Shown here in pieces: positions 35,012 to 48,500 of a stretch of 64,000 nt of DNA. The stretch is from Cyclospora cayetanensis (Eukaryota > Apicomplexa > Conoidasida > Eucoccidiorida > Eimeriidae), in NCBI RefSeq assembly GCF_002999335.1, contig NW_020312147.1, forward strand, positions 124,001-188,000, written 5' to 3'. The notes under the pieces are model-generated. The model did not search any database. It saw only the letters and a program-made list of their open reading frames with translations, and was not told where the DNA came from. Position 1 is the first letter of the stretch. Every line of letters begins with the position of its first letter. Made by a program: the position numbers and the translations under genes.

Positions 35012-38000
35012 GGTAACACGCGTGGAGGGCTTCCCGAAGAGTGTGCTTTATAAGCACTAACGCCGTCCAAGAGCCTTCAGACCAGGCTCCCCCAAAATTC
35101 CACACAGACCACTTCCGAAGCCTTCATGCGGATTCAAGGGCTCACTTCATGGACAAGGAGAGGTCACCGTTTGCATAAACAACTTGCCTGTCTTAATAAT
35201 ACTTGGGCACTCAGACTCTCCACCTCGGGGTTCTGGTTAGAGGTGAGAGGCCCCACGCCGAGCGGATCTGCACCATCTTCTCCCATTTTGCAGGTTACTG
35301 TGGAGATCTGAGAGCACTGAGGGCCCCCTAGGGGGCCCTACGGGTCGGCCTCGGCTGCTCCAACTGACGACACTTAAGGTTGGTGGACGAGGGAAACACA
35401 GCAACGACCCGGTTGTTTTCTGGGAGTAGATATGCTCCGTTATCTCTCTCTACTATGATCTGTCAGAGTAACTGATTTGAAACAGTGACAAGTTTGACCC
35501 GAGAGGGAGAGGGCAATGACTGCGGAGCAGGAAAGCGTTAGGACCCTCCAGAGGCCCCCGTGAGTTTCCATGCGCAATGATTCTTCCTGTGCTTGTCTTT
35601 GAGCCACGAGAAAGGCTGAAACAAAGCACCCCTTCAATTAAGAAGGGAAAAGGAGTTGTAGGGGAATTTTAGGGGAATTGCGGGAAAATATTGTGATGCC
35701 TTTGGTGCTTGGAACAGGCGGGAGGGCCCCCAGGTAAGTCTAGGGCCTGGTGGTGGGAAGCGGGCTGCTATCCTGCCACGATACACTAGAGAAGGAGAAA
35801 CAAGGGATAAGAAGCAATATGTTTATGTAAATAGTGAACGGCCACTAATGAAAAACGGTAACCGCGAGCACTCAAATACCCCGCACTTGCTGAATCAGAA
35901 ATGGACTACAGCTGTGGTAGTGATGGGGAAAGGAGGCAAGTTAATAAGCACCATGGTAAAATTATTGTCCTAGTTGCTAAGCATCCGGTATGAGGCATAT
36001 TTATCGAAATAATCGTCATGTTTGCCTTGCCATAGTGTCTGGCAAACAGACGCCAGAAGTGGAGTAGTCCAGAAAATGACCATATCTTGTAGTAACCGTC
36101 TCAAAGTGGCTGAACTCCGATAAAGCAAACCTATCTTTTCTTGATCCGGATGCATTTACTAAGCCATTTACTTTGCAGGCTCTTATATTCTACCCTTTGA
36201 TGTAAGTACCTATTTAGTATAAGATCGCCATCGCGTTGTGTTGCAAGCAGGCTTACTGGTAGGGTGCTGTACTTTCCCTACTACACTGTCACCCTCAGAC
36301 AAGTTGGGATTCAGCTACGGTTCAGCGCACCACAATGCGTGGTGTGGATGCTCGTATGCGATGTACACTTCGGCGCACACCTAACTTATGGCAGTACCGA
36401 TCTTTGACTAATTCATGTGTCCTGAGCTAAATATGTGCAGTTATATACTGTGCCCCGAAGATTAAGCTAGCTGTGCCTCGACTACCCTGCTTTCCCTAAT
36501 CCAGGACCACGTAGTATTGGGAGAAATGAGGAAGTGGTTTTATTTAGAAAGTACCTACTGAATATACGTATTTCAGTTGCAAGATCCAAGACGAACAGCG
36601 TCCTTTCTCTCTATTTCGCGAAAGGTAACAGTATTCTAAACGCAATTATACGATAAATGATACTATGTGTACAACAGTGTCTTACATGAAACCACGAGTA
36701 CTGCGTGCTGGTGGCACTTGAAATTCTCAGGTGAACTGTAGCGGGGTAAGCTGCACTTCGCAATTTTTACTACAATTATCACATATACTTGGTAAATGGT
36801 ATAGAATCGACTGGTTGGTTTGTCTCTTCACATATTGTAAATCTTGCAGAGTAGCACTAGCCCTCCACAACACGCAATACAATGTGCGTGCGCAATGCCA
36901 CGTACAACTAGCTGAGGCTGCTCGTAGCGCGCAGAGGGTGAAGCTACGCACACCCTGGCTCCACTCACGAAGGGTAATATGAGGGGCGCGGGTAGGGGAG
37001 AAAGGAATTTTTTGGAAAAACTGTAATGACTGTAAAGTACCTGTTCAGTCTGGATTGAAGTGTTTTCTTCCGTGGTCACAAGATGGGGTGTTGCACTACT
37101 GCAATAGAAGCTGCCTAGGTGAGCTTGAGTAATTATAACGCTTTCTAGGAGTGAATGCAAAAGGGTCATCTAAAGTAGAGTTAGCTACACCATTAGAGTT
37201 GTCCTGGCAGATGTACTGCACGCCCAACAGTGGACAATCCGACATTGTATCGCTCCCTATTCGCCCTTCACGAAGCTCTCCGCAGCCGCTAATTGATTAC
37301 CCCAAAGTAAACAACTGGCATTTTCGCTATACAAAAGGATGTTGGTCAGGTTGTTCATGTGGTAAGGCGCAGTTGAATACGTACCGAGTTGTCTGCTTGT
37401 CCAGTGTACGCGTTGCAAGCCAGGGCTAAGTGATACACAGAATGCTGTGTCTGAACACTAACGTGCTACATATAACTGTGTGGGAGTATACGGAATTCTC
37501 AGAGGGTTCTTCGATGTGCACTCGAGCTTTCCTATTTCGCCCAGGCCGGAACGCCGTGGAGTAAGGAAAAGGAGAAAGCGTTACTCTTTTGAGGAAGGTA
37601 TTGTGAGATTATTCATGATTCTACATGCATTGGAATCTCAGAGTGTCCATAAAGAAATTCTGGGAGAAGCTTTGCGCATGCGATCCCAGGGTAGATGGGG
37701 AACGGCAAGCCAAAAAGTGCAGATCCGCTCTCTCACACACTCGAACTGCATATTCTGATCGAAGGAATCAATTCGAAGCCCTGAAATGATCTTATTTGCC
37801 ATTCCACTGTCATTTTATTTACTTTGTCCTGCTTTACAGAAAAGCTTGTGTTGCGCTATCTACTGAGTATGTTGTGTAAAGAAGCCTTAGAAAGCCGAAC
37901 GTTACAGGCAACAGCCTTCGCATTCACTGATCACTGCCCAAACCCATATAAACACGAATTTTTAGTTGAAACTGGGAAGAGAGAACAATTGCTGAAGGCC

Positions 38001-39450
38001 ACGGTGAAACGTCGCGAAAAGCACATACATTATACAGGACTCGCTGCAAACCCTAACCACGAAAAAATCGGCAGTGGCCATCTGATGATTATTCGCAACT
38101 GTGCGTGTAAGCCGTGCTGCTATGGCAGTACAGACTGCTTTTTAATATCCAGCAAAGTGCCCCACAGGCCAAGAAAATCAAAACCTTCCCCTCGTTCTTC
38201 CACCTGTCCAAATCATACGCGTGGCTGATAAGAGGCCAGGTCGCTGGAGGGCAGACGATAAAGGAGAGAGTTGCTTCCACAACAAGCTGTTTTAATAACT
38301 TCTTCACTTTGTTCCTCTGCTGATGCAGTTGTCTCCGGTGTCTATGCAACCAACAAGTGCGCCTCGATACACCCCAATTAGTAGCTGCAATGGGGTAATG
38401 TGAATATATCAAATTAATCTTCGACCGATTGGCTGCACGCCGAGGGGGAGTAAAACTGCGTCCATATTTATTCCTTTATCTTGTCCCACTATTTCAGTAG
38501 CAATGACCACGTCCCTTTAGTACCACCTCTTGTAGAGCCCCTTGTTTGTTTGCGTGTCCCTGTCTCTCTTTGTCCTTCCCCACGGTTTTGTGCCTACACT
38601 GTGTCTCCGGTCCTTCAACCACCTCCCGCTATGCTTGCCATTCCATTTTTCTGCCCAATTCCAACTGGTGTACGTAAACTCTACGGTCTCAAGCTTTCGC
38701 CTGGTCTCGATTGTACTTCTCACGGTGCAAACCTGCTCCAAAACGTCCAAGTAATGATACTCTCCTAAGTGGCGGAATCCCTTCGTAGCACTACATTGAG
38801 CGTGCATATACTTGGTATTAGGCTGCATACTATGGATGCTCGAAGGTTGCAGCTTTGGAAAAACGCATCAATTCTCTACTCTAGGAGCAGAAAAAGGTAT
38901 CTGCTCACACATAGAGCCCGAGAAAAATAAAAGCAGACGGCCCCAATAAGCGACAATTCCATACAAGGTGAATTCGTATCTGGGATCTTTTGAAGAATAT
39001 GAAATACAGTAGAATTAAAATGGAAGACAGAAGCAGGTACAAGCATGCATTCCAAGACTAAATGGAACACGCCACAATAACTCACCGCTGTATGAATAAA
39101 TAATGTGGAAGACTTCAATTTGCATGAATGAAACGGCAGTGTGCAACCCAACTCGAATGCAAGCACCGTGTGAATCTACCTCAGACCCTGGAAGACGAAC
39201 GAAGAGACAGCCCTCGTCGCCTGGCTCTGCCTGTTCATTCTATCGTAATTGGGTAAAGATTTCTCAATAGCAGCCATCTTGTGCAGGCTGCCACCTCCTT
39301 AGATACCCTCTGACACGCCTGTGTATCCACCTGCCCGCAGTAAGAAATGACGATTCATCAACAAAAGTGCCCGTCTTGCAAACGCTACAAGACTGTCCAC
39401 TGTCCGTGCTCTTTCCCTCTGCCTCACGGCCGAACAAGACAGCAAAGGTT
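35012..39450. other. Long stretch without a recognised gene
   Basis: 4.4 kb with no CAG tracts apart from its left margin, and only motif-free open frames, for example 37824-38228 (+) and 38876-39166 (-, hydrophobic). A GC-rich palindromic stretch lies at about 35320-35340. Otherwise the sequence resembles the sparse left part of the window. It is bounded by gene-rich, CAG-containing sequence on both sides. Confidence 0.4.
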
Positions 39451-39663
39451 TCACAAACAGCACAACACAAATAAGAATCTCGGCCGGCTCCTGAAGATAA
39501 AATACAGAATGGACAGGCCGGGAACAGCGATCCAAGACATCGATGACATGATGCCTATCCCGTTGTCACATGCAGTGTCCGTACTAACACTGCGGAGCAG
39601 TCTTTTCAAGACTTCGCTCTTACTAGACTTCGCCATGCGTCCAACTACTGCGTTTTCACTCAT
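39451..39663 (-). CDS. Small open frame with one membrane segment, doubtful
   Basis: A 70-codon frame from an ATG at 39663. After a basic N-terminus (MAKSSKSEVLKRLLRSVS) comes one hydrophobic segment (SWIAVPGLSILYFIF) followed by basic residues, so it could be a single-pass membrane protein. It lies about 90 bp downstream of the CCCH gene on the same strand and might equally be 3' UTR of that gene. No family recognised. Confidence 0.25.
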   Translation of the reverse strand: MSENAVVGRMAKSSKSEVLKRLLRSVSTDTACDNGIGIMSSMSWIAVPGLSILYFIFRSRPRFLFVLCCL

Positions 39664-39748
39664 TTGACACTCGTACGTCGGGTGCAGAGAGCGTAACCTT
39701 TAGGGCATAATCGTCCGCTTCAGCTGCGGCTGCGGCCGCTGCTAGGTT

Positions 39749-42214
39749 TTAGTAGGTCGGGTGCTGCTCTCGCCACTTTAGCATACGGCTGATGCCAAAC
39801 TGGGCAACCGAATCTGGCAAATTACCACCCATCATTAGCTGCTGCTGCTGCTGCTTCTCGTTGTAATCGCCCTTGTTAGTTGCTGGCACCCACTCTGTGC
39901 TGCTCAGTCCAATGGGCTCCTCAACCATCTGTGCACTGCTAACAGTTTCGGTGCTGCCAGTGCTTTCTAGTTCCCAGTGTCTCACCTTGGAGTGTTGCTG
40001 GTGCAGGGGGCTCAGCAAGGGTCCCTTGAGGAGACCCGTTGAATGCCCCTTCATTAGCTCTGGGTTGGCTGCCGTTTCTCGATGCAGGCGGATTTCTGAA
40101 GGTGACTGCTGAATGGGGATTTGCTGAAACACGCCGCACTGGGTTGCTAGTGACTCATCTGCAGCTTGCAAAACATGCAGGAGTGCAGCTGCCACGGCCT
40201 CCATGTTCCCAGGTAACGGGTGCAACCCCTGCTGAGGACGCTGCTGCTGCTGCCAGTAAATCCGGCAGCACTCAAAATCCGTTTGTTGTCCGATAAACGC
40301 TCCAGTATGCTGCTCTTCATGCGGGTGCAGCACCCGTGTCCTACCTCTGCTGCGCCTGGAGTGGTGCCGAACCCCCGGACCGTGAGCAGCAGAAGCTCCT
40401 GCTGCAGCAAGCACGCGTGCAGCCGCAGCTTCTGCTTCGTCAGACAACCCATAGTTCTCGGGCTGTTTTTCAGAGCACACTCTTGCTGGTCTGAAGGGAA
40501 GGTTTCCCGTGGTCTGGTGCCGTTGCAAGCGCTGCAGCAGTGTTTGCAAGAGTCGCTCTGACAAGCCATCCGAAGAGCAACGCGGTTGGAGCAACTGTTC
40601 GTCTTGCTCCGTCGTGAAGGCGTGGCCCTCTTTAATTCCGCTTGCCTCCAACAGTGCGGAGAAAGGAGGCGCTGGAGGCCGCTGATGCCCCGCTAAATGT
40701 GTAGCACGCGACTCAGCCTGTTGCAGTTGCTGCAGGAGCACCAGCAGCTGTTGTTGCTCCTCGAAACCGTCAAGTTCCTGCTTTGCACCAATCTTAGGGG
40801 ACCTGCTTGTTGTTGTCTCTTTGAGAAAGTCCCGCACTCCGCTTTGCGTAGCTAAAGTTCTGAAGAAGAGTAATTCCCGGATGCCGTGCGCGTGGTTGCA
40901 AGTCTCGGGATGCAGGCAGCGCCCCACCAGCCAGTTCCGGCAGATATTCGTCTTAAAAAAAGCGGACGTGTGACGCAATTCTTCGCGACTATGCGCAAAA
41001 GAGCATCTATGGCCTGACACAAAAAACATGGTGTACCGGGACATACCAACCCATGACCTTTCTTACTGGAGCAGACACGGGCCCGCCATGGCTGCTGACG
41101 GTCCTCCACTACACCCACGCATAAATGACGCTGGCAACGGCTTGCACCTGCCACTAGAGCGACTCCGATGTCGGAGGTTGCTCACAGCGATGAGTACTGG
41201 TAGGTAGCTAGCCGCAACTGTCGGTAAAAAAGGTGGCTAATCAACTGCGCAGAAGGGATTCTTACCACGCGTGCAAGGCACCCCGGCCTTTACGAATGCG
41301 CACATTCGGGTTTTGTCGAGCCTCGGGGGAGGACGCAGCTCCTCCTCTTTGTGAGCAAAGCGGCACCTAGACCCCAAGCGGCACTGTCCTTTAGGCACAT
41401 GAGGGCACATCTGCGTTTTGTAAAAGATAACACGGCGATCGGCGACAATGGTCCCTGTAAGCGGGATAGGAGCACCTGGCACCGCTTTTTCTGCACGCTT
41501 CTCTTGTTGCCAAACCTGATGATCATCATACTGCAGTAAAGCCCGAACAGGGGCCTCCATAGCAGTACTGGTGTCCAATGGCAGCTGTGGGGGGCAGAGC
41601 TGCAGCTGCTGTACGTGTTCCTCCCCCTGTAGATGCTGCTGGTGTTCCTTTGTGATGGACTGCTGCCCGAAGGCGCTTGCAGTTTGCTGTGGAGAGTTCG
41701 AACATGAAGCGTTGCCAATGGTCAAAAGGGGGCCCCCCGTGCGTCCTTCTGGAGGAGAGCGGTGCCCCCACTCCGGAAGAGCAGTGGGGCCAGTGAAGCT
41801 GGGATAGTTGATGCTGGGGTGTGTGTAGACTTGCTGCGAAGACTGCATCTGCGGCAGCCGCTGGCTTTGTCCGTCTTTGCGGGGTTGTGTCATAGCTGCT
41901 CCGCCGTCCCCTCCAAGGAGCCTCGCATCTTCGGCGGATGCGGATCCAGTGAAGGGGGTGGATCGCGAAACCCAGCCGCCAGTGTTCTCGTCAACATGGC
42001 CATTCGCGCCATCCAAAGACACTCTAGAGGACACTTTTGGGCAGGATGACCACGTGCCGGAGAGGGGGGGCCCCCAAGTCACCGCTGGGGTACCGTTGGG
42101 TGCCCTCGCGCAGCTGGTGGAACGCAGCGTCATGAACTGCCCTTCAGACTTTGTATGAGAACTCCCTTCGTCAGGAACGAAAAAGGCCCCGGAAATAGGC
42201 TGGAAACTGCGCAT
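39749..42214 (-). CDS. RNA-binding protein with three CCCH zinc fingers, Q-rich
   Basis: Exon 1 (41266-42214) and exon 2 (39749-41013) join in phase (cgtG|gtaag to gtgtcag|GC), giving 737 residues. The intron splits the second finger. Finger 1 is CPHVPKGQCRLGSRCRFAH (Cx7Cx5Cx3H). Finger 2 is CAFVKAGVPC + TRGHRCSFAH (Cx8Cx5Cx3H), seen only after splicing. Finger 3 is CRNWLVGRCLHPETCNHAH (Cx7Cx5Cx3H). Each is preceded by the usual lead such as KTQM, KTRM or KTNI. Tandem fingers of this type bind AU-rich or other single-stranded RNA and often control mRNA stability or translation. The flanks are low complexity, with poly-Q runs and many short QQ patches. The target and stage of action are unknown. 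The start at 42214 is the first ATG of a long open frame. Confidence 0.9.
39838..39860. repeat. CTG/CAG trinucleotide tract in coding sequence
   Basis: Six CTG units in the last exon of the CCCH gene encode a short poly-Gln run. Similar short runs lie at 33991-34003 (CCDC61-like exon 2), about 40239-40253 and 31200-31260. Such homopolymer-coding CAG tracts are typical of Eimeria-type coccidia. Confidence 0.8.
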
Positions 42215-43754
42215 TCCGATTCCTGTCTTTGAAACCGGCCGACGAACCGAAGCACGCTCTACAACCCAGAAATGCAGTCGTGGCGGTACTTAGGCTGCTT
42301 GCCAGGAGTGAAGGTAGGCCCCGAGTCGTTTGACAGGATGCGCATGACGCAACAGTCTAACGAACGCGACCAACGTGGCAACCAGGGAGAACGAGCGAGC
42401 GTGAAGTTCACGCTGCTAGACAGCCGGTCGGCCTCTAATGCGGTCCAGCGGTAGAGCGCCTTCTGCGCGGAATTCCGAGATTACAGATCAACAAGTATAG
42501 CGACAGGGTCGTGGGTCCCAAGAATATGCAAGAGCAGGAAAAGGGATTCAGCTGGGTGCTTGTGGGAGGGCGCAAAGGGAGGTTCAGCCGTAGACCGCGT
42601 CGCCGATCTATCAAACGGGCCGGTGGATGCACAGCAAAGATGCAGCTCAAAGACTTGAAAGACAAGCTTCCAGGGACTGTGAGCGGTAGAGCACCCCCAC
42701 TATGCCCTACACAAACGGCTTAGAAGAAAAAAAAGGTTCTTTGTCCTATATTGCTGCGCGATGAGGGGAGGCGCTCCCGGAGGCAGAGGAGCAACACAAG
42801 GACCGTCGAATAGCTTTGCAGCATGCATTCAAGCGAATAAAAACTAGAGTGATACAAACAATCAGACGAGCGAAAAGAGCTCACAAAATGGGTTTACGCT
42901 CAAAAGACCGTGGATGTCTGGTAGCACAAATGGACATCAACACTGAGAAAGACAGTCAGCAGGCAGGCGAAAGGAGACCACTCTGGAAACAGAAGGGCGG
43001 CAGGCACTCCCTTCTTCTACCGGCCGTAGAAATGGAAAGAATGAGAGCCTAACAAAGTCACTTTTCCAAGAAGCAAGACGCAGGCAAAGCTTGAGCGTCG
43101 ATAAGAATTGAGTGCCCCCACTTGAGAACGAGACAAAACCCGGGAGGATCGATCCAGCCTGAGGGAAGGCACCAGTTGGAAGGACGCTCCATGCATTGCT
43201 GAGCCCCTAATACAGGCTTAAACTATTATCCAGCTGTGAGACTTTGCCTTGTAATCAATTGACACGAGAGGACCCCATGCACTGGCCGAGCACCCACCGC
43301 TCAGCAGCTAGCCGAAGCGGGGAGGCTCTTGGTCTCTTGCAAAAAAGAAAGAGCAGCTTATTCATTAGAAACCCGCCATTCGTGCCTTTAGCTGATCCAA
43401 CGGACAGAGGAGGGAATATTTAGAGGAAAAGGGATAGATGCATTTCTTTCCACACGAGCCATTGGACGAATAAATAGAAGAACAGGCAGTCTGTAGCGCA
43501 ATATAGTTCCCCAAGTAACACTCCGCTAACTTCTTGCTCTTGCATGTTAATCGCCATTTTATTTGGATCCAAGCTTAATTTATGTGTCTATCTACGTAGA
43601 AGGGCGGATTTCACCCCCAAAGTCGGCCCTCTATGCCACCCAATCCAGGGGTGAGGCGTGCACGCAGTAATGGATAGCAGTTTCGGCACAGAACCACGTG
43701 TGCACACGCTTAACCTTTTAGAATGAGCCTTTTAGCAATATGAGTATCTAGGCT
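42215..43754. other. Intergenic, no gene recognised
   Basis: Upstream region of the CCCH gene. A stretch at 42440-42460 resembles a tRNA A-box (AGCGGTAGAGCGCC) but has no matching B-box, so no tRNA is called. Open frames at 42511-42723 (+) and 42816-43052 (+) show basic composition but no motif. Confidence 0.4.
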
Positions 43755-45084
43755 TCATGACACAATTCTATCAAATGGTCTATCGTCTACATCTACTTGG
43801 TGCTGGATGTCCGCGAAGCTCTGTACAATTCCAGAGCACGTAATAAGCTGGTAGCGAGCGAAGACGTCGTTCGAGTAAATTTCTGGAGTCACTGGAAAGC
43901 GGCATGACAAAGCTTGTTGCCATGGCTCACATCCAGCATTAAATGCTAATATGGGGTTAGAAAGCCGTATCCTGAAAGTCTGCCAGTACAAGTGTGGCGG
44001 AGGAGGGTTTGATGTTTTTCCTCATCTGTAGCCATCAAGAGAGAAATCTATTAAGCTTCCTCTCTATTATGAAGGTGCATGGAACACTTCCCCCTTTCGG
44101 GGTATCTTTTGTTCCTGCAATCCCATCGTCGTCTCCCTTCCCCGAAACACTAGAATACAGCTTCGTTGTTCGTGCTTGCAGGAGCGTCTCCGCTGCTGAG
44201 GCTGAGTCTTCCAGCGTTGTCATTGCTAAACACGTTCAAGCGAATGTTCCATGCAGTGCAGCCGCAGGAGTCGTATTACAGTTCAATTAGTGACCCCTCT
44301 CCCACCCCAGCAAGCTATGCCGCAGCTTATTGCACCTGGAAGGCTCTGAAACGCCTTCATTCCTCTAAATATTATATTAGCCATGAGTCGTTCCAATCAT
44401 TTCACCAATTTCAGTCCGTTAGACCAAACACACTCGTAGCTCGCAGTATAGTCATCACACCTGAGCAGTACGCGAGTAATAGATCTGCCAGCTAGTTGCA
44501 GCCTCGGCTGCCCCTTTAGATAGGCCCACTCTTTTGTGAACTGCCATTTTTTCAAGTACTCGCTCTAGCACATAGTCTCTCGCTTGCACTGCGCCTCTGC
44601 CATGAGCATGTGCAAACTGCAGGGTACGAATCTCGCTCCTTTGCATTAATAATTGGCTGCCTTTTTTATTGAACTTGCACCCTACTCACACCGACATATC
44701 CATGCCATCTTTTTTCCGGTCATCCAGCCAAATCCGCATGTACGCGGAGAAACAGCTTATCGAGGGCTGAGGGAAAGAGCTCTGGTTATCTTGAGTGAGC
44801 TCTGCTGGCTGCACAATGGGATGATGACCTCGAAGCGGCAGATGAGGAGAGTGTTGGAGTTGCTAGGGTTTGTCCACACCATTTGCGATCCTAAGGGGAA
44901 GATGCATGCAAAAGGAATCGGGGGAGGAGTCTCCTGAACAAGTACAGGCCATGAAGTAAAAGGGTTCCATACGGCAAGGACAGCACAGAATAACTGGGGG
45001 TTGCACGCTCTCACATGCGCCCCCTAGTAATATTCTAGAATTACTGACCGGAGGAGCACCGTCGAAAACCGGCACAGCTTTCAT
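43755..45084 (-). CDS. Orphan four-exon protein, about 173 residues
   Basis: Four exons all join at phase 0: 45049-45084 (ATG, MKAVPVFDGAPP), 44829-44933 (FACIFPLGSQMVWTNPSNSN), 44461-44616 (VLERVLEKMAVHKRVGLSKG) and 43755-43979 (FPVTPEIYSNDVFARYQLIT, ending in a stop after DRPFDRIVS). All splice sites are GT-AG with reasonable context (for example gtcagt and gtgtga donors). The uniform phase and the codon pattern argue for a real gene. An extra exon from the open stretch near 44035-44235 may be included. I recognise no domain, signal peptide or membrane segment. Function unknown. Confidence 0.55.
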
Positions 45085-45561
45085 TTCGGACCAAGTGCGC
45101 TTCACGCATGCAAAGCGGGAGACACCCTACAGCTCGATCAGCACAGGTGGCCGCCATCGGACATCACCTTTCAACTGAGCAGAATGTACGTGAAGGCAAT
45201 TCACTACCCCCAGCCATAATTGTCGCAGAATTAAGCGCATTAAACGGAAAAGGTAGGCCAAGAAAGTAGGTCTGTCTTGGTATTGCCCGTGATTCCGACT
45301 TGCTCTGCAAAGCCTAGCGTGCATAGGCCCAGGAGCGATGTTGGCACGTAACGTGTTCTCATGGGGTACATACGAAGAAGCCGCAACGTAGACTGGTCGG
45401 CAGTACCCAAATCTCACGTAATGAGCACATCTTATGGTCAAGAACACCATACGCCGCTAGACGCACATGAAATGCGCAAATTTAAAAGTTGCATCGAAGA
45501 CACTCTACGGGAAAAACTGCTGTTGTTCACCGCGGACTCAAGTTCGTTTGTAATGTAATAA
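45085..45561. other. Intergenic, no gene recognised
   Basis: Short gap between the end of the phosphofructokinase gene and the start of the orphan, both on the minus strand. Nothing recognised. Confidence 0.4.
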
Positions 45562-48500
45562 TTAATGCCGTGAGCTGAGGATATAGTTGCACTCCCTGTC
45601 CGCATCAGCAGCCCCGGTTGCCACGCGGAACTGAAGAGGCCCGCTGTTGAGGTAGCTGTCTTTAAGCAGGAATTCCTTCTGCTGCATGTCGCAGTGAACT
45701 GCAGAAACTGCCACAGCCTGAGTCGGAGTGTTGAGCTGTAGGTCGAAGGCCCCAGCTGCAGCGCAAGCCGCAATGCCGTTTTCTGAAGTCCTGGTGGAAG
45801 CGGTCAGGCCGCAAGTCATCGCCGCGGCGGCCAGAGGCACCACGAGGGGGGCGAAAGAGGCAACTTGAGCTGTGGGGTTGCTGACGAAAACGGCAGAGCT
45901 GGAAAGCTGCTTCAGGCTAGGAGAAACAGCCAAGGTACCGCACATGAGACCCAGCGTGTACCCCAGGGCGCAGTCGTAGGCAGAGGGGAACGAACCCCTA
46001 ACCTGTTGAGCAACAGGAAAGACAGGGACGTCGAGAGCGTCTAGCTGCAACGGTTGCACGAGCATTCACGCATATCATGAGCAACCTTTACGCTGTTCGG
46101 CACAGCCACCAAGGGTCAAGAGCGAACTACACAACGACTATTCGGCGTAACAAAACAAATGAGTGCGCCTCGTTGGGGAACCACTGAAACATGCGTCTTG
46201 TGGGATAAAGCATTACTTGGTCAGAGAGATCGAAGCAAATAGGAGAGAAACTGCCGCTAAACGATCCAGCAGCCTTGCGGTCCTTTAGGACTTTAGACAC
46301 CTAAAAAAGGGCAAATTTCCCGAACTCAAATCAGCGCCGAATATGCCACAAGGGGGACCAGCAGCGAATCCACGTGTAACTGAACCACGACTGGAAATGC
46401 GTCTACTCATGGCAAAGGCCACCGCTCTCAACCACACAACAAATCATTCAACTGGGTAATCAAAATTTTTAAATGTTAACCGTTCATGATAAAGCATCAT
46501 ACCATGGCAGCAAGGCAATCGAGGATAGGGAAGCTTGCGGCCTTGACTGGGAAGTTGCATGGTGTTCTGAATGTTTTTGTAAGCTTCTCTTGGAAAGTTT
46601 GAGGAATTGTCTGGAAGACTGCAGCCTCATTTCCTGATAGAGCTGCGGCGTTTCCTCCGTTGACTGCCAACGCAATGGCCACGGACCTCAGCTGCATGCG
46701 CACGTTCAGAACGCTAACTTTGTCTGGTCTCTCGAAATGCACTGATCAATGCAATTAAAATCGTTGGGAAAATAGGACACTTGGAAACGTGAAGTGGAGT
46801 ACCGCTTTGTTGGTTATGAACATGTCTTCGTTGAGAATCAGAACGCCGAAGTTCTTTTTTTGGGCACAGCGGGCTTCGACGCAAGTTGCGATTTTCTGCA
46901 ACGAACAAAGAGGCACGTAGACGAAGCATACGACTTGAGTCACCGCAACGGCTAGATGAATGAGCACAAAACACCTATGCCCCTGGAATACACAGTACGT
47001 GGGCAAGCCACTGTTCGTGTGGACACTGCGCCTCTCCTGTGCCAGCAGGCTCCAAACAAGATCACAGCAAAGAGCATGCATTATCAAACTGGAATAAAAA
47101 CGCTTGAGCAACTGACCTCGGCGACCTGCACGGGAGTGAGGTTGGCGCAAACCGTAGACAGAAGGCAGATGTTGGGATGGGTCTGAAGTGCCACTTCAGC
47201 CTCTGCGCCGCGTCCGCCGCCAACTTTGCAGAAATAGAAGTATTTTGCCGCACTATTGCTGTCCGTCATCAGGTTCCCTGAAGCATGCACAGCCAGGCAC
47301 GTTGAGCGCACAACACCACGAACTTGGCTCCTGTTCCCACGTGACGCCCGTTGTCCGATATTGTTCGAGATAAGTGGAAGGACACGGCCCAATTAAAAAA
47401 AAAAGAACATGTGCTTTATGGACTAGGCTATAGGTGCGATCAAGCTAGGCTTCCTGGAGATGCCAAGGTTTTTCTGAGGTCGGGGTGTTGCGCATGGCAA
47501 GGGACAAGGCGTACCAACAAGCTCAGCTGCAGCCTTGGTTTGCGTGTCGAATCCTAGACCCAGAGCGCCGGATGCATCGCAGATGATATCTTGCGTCTTT
47601 TGGCATGCGATGCGCCTCTCATTTCCACAGTTGAAGCCTGGAACAGTAGCAGAAATGCGTTGCAGCTTTTCTAGGGAAGTCGTGGGGTCGAACATGCAGA
47701 AGTCGCTGCCTCCGCAGACACTCAGCACCTTGCATTTGTCACCGCGCTGCTCGAGCTGCTCAGCCAGAGTGGCGCAACCCGTGAAAGTGCCACCCAAGAC
47801 TATCAGCACGTCAAGCCCGGCAGACTTGCACAAGGCTCCACCCTGCCGGAACACAAAACATCTCCAAGAGAGAAATTATGTACAAGTTGCTGAAGACATT
47901 CGGTGGGAATAGTGTTTTGCCCACGGTTTGCCTCCCAAAGCCATATTTTGTTGGATCTCCCTTTGAATACCCACGCACAAACACGCGCCGGCGATGGCCC
48001 CCATTCTTACATCGGCGAGGAGCTGCTGTTCCTCCAACACAGTGCGGCCCAACAAGGGAAGACCGTTCAGGTTTCTCTGCATCTCGAAATCTTTCTTGAA
48101 TTGCAGCAAACTGGTGTTGAAGCCACCCTCTTTCCCCGCAACGCCAACCAAATCACCGCCTGCCGCGACGACCCTGAAAACCAAATTTTCGTCCGCAAAA
48201 GCCAACGCAATTTCCACAATGCGTGGCGTGAAGCATCCACAACGCGCCTACCACAAAACGTTCTCAGGCAACACGGTTTTTCACCAGGCGCGAACGTGCA
48301 AGCGCGTGTTTTGTAAGTGCCGCTCACTTTTCCATGATGCCGAGAGCGACGTTGGACAAGCCGGGAGTAGCTTCGCCAACGAGCACCAACCCCACCTTCG
48401 GACTCTCTGTGACTCCTGGAGAAACGGCGAAAAGGCCGCCTTGGGATGCTGCAGTCCGCGGAAATATCTGCCGCATTTGCTGCTGCTGCTGAGGCTGCAA

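Noticed and set aside
42436..42510. tRNA-like A-box (AGCGGTAGAGCGCC)
   Set aside because: No B-box (GGTTCGANNCC) at the right distance and no cloverleaf could be drawn.
44035..44223. Forward reading LPPFGVSFVPAIP resembling the RT motif PFGL.NAP
   Set aside because: It is an isolated short match with no neighbouring RT blocks, and the minus strand reads as a possible exon of the orphan gene.
45562..46065. Open frame first read as a surface antigen because of its Ala/Ser/Cys-rich composition
   Set aside because: After splicing it continues the C-terminal half of the phosphofructokinase ([17 protein letters not shown] matches the family's R..PS.FD..Y.YALG block).
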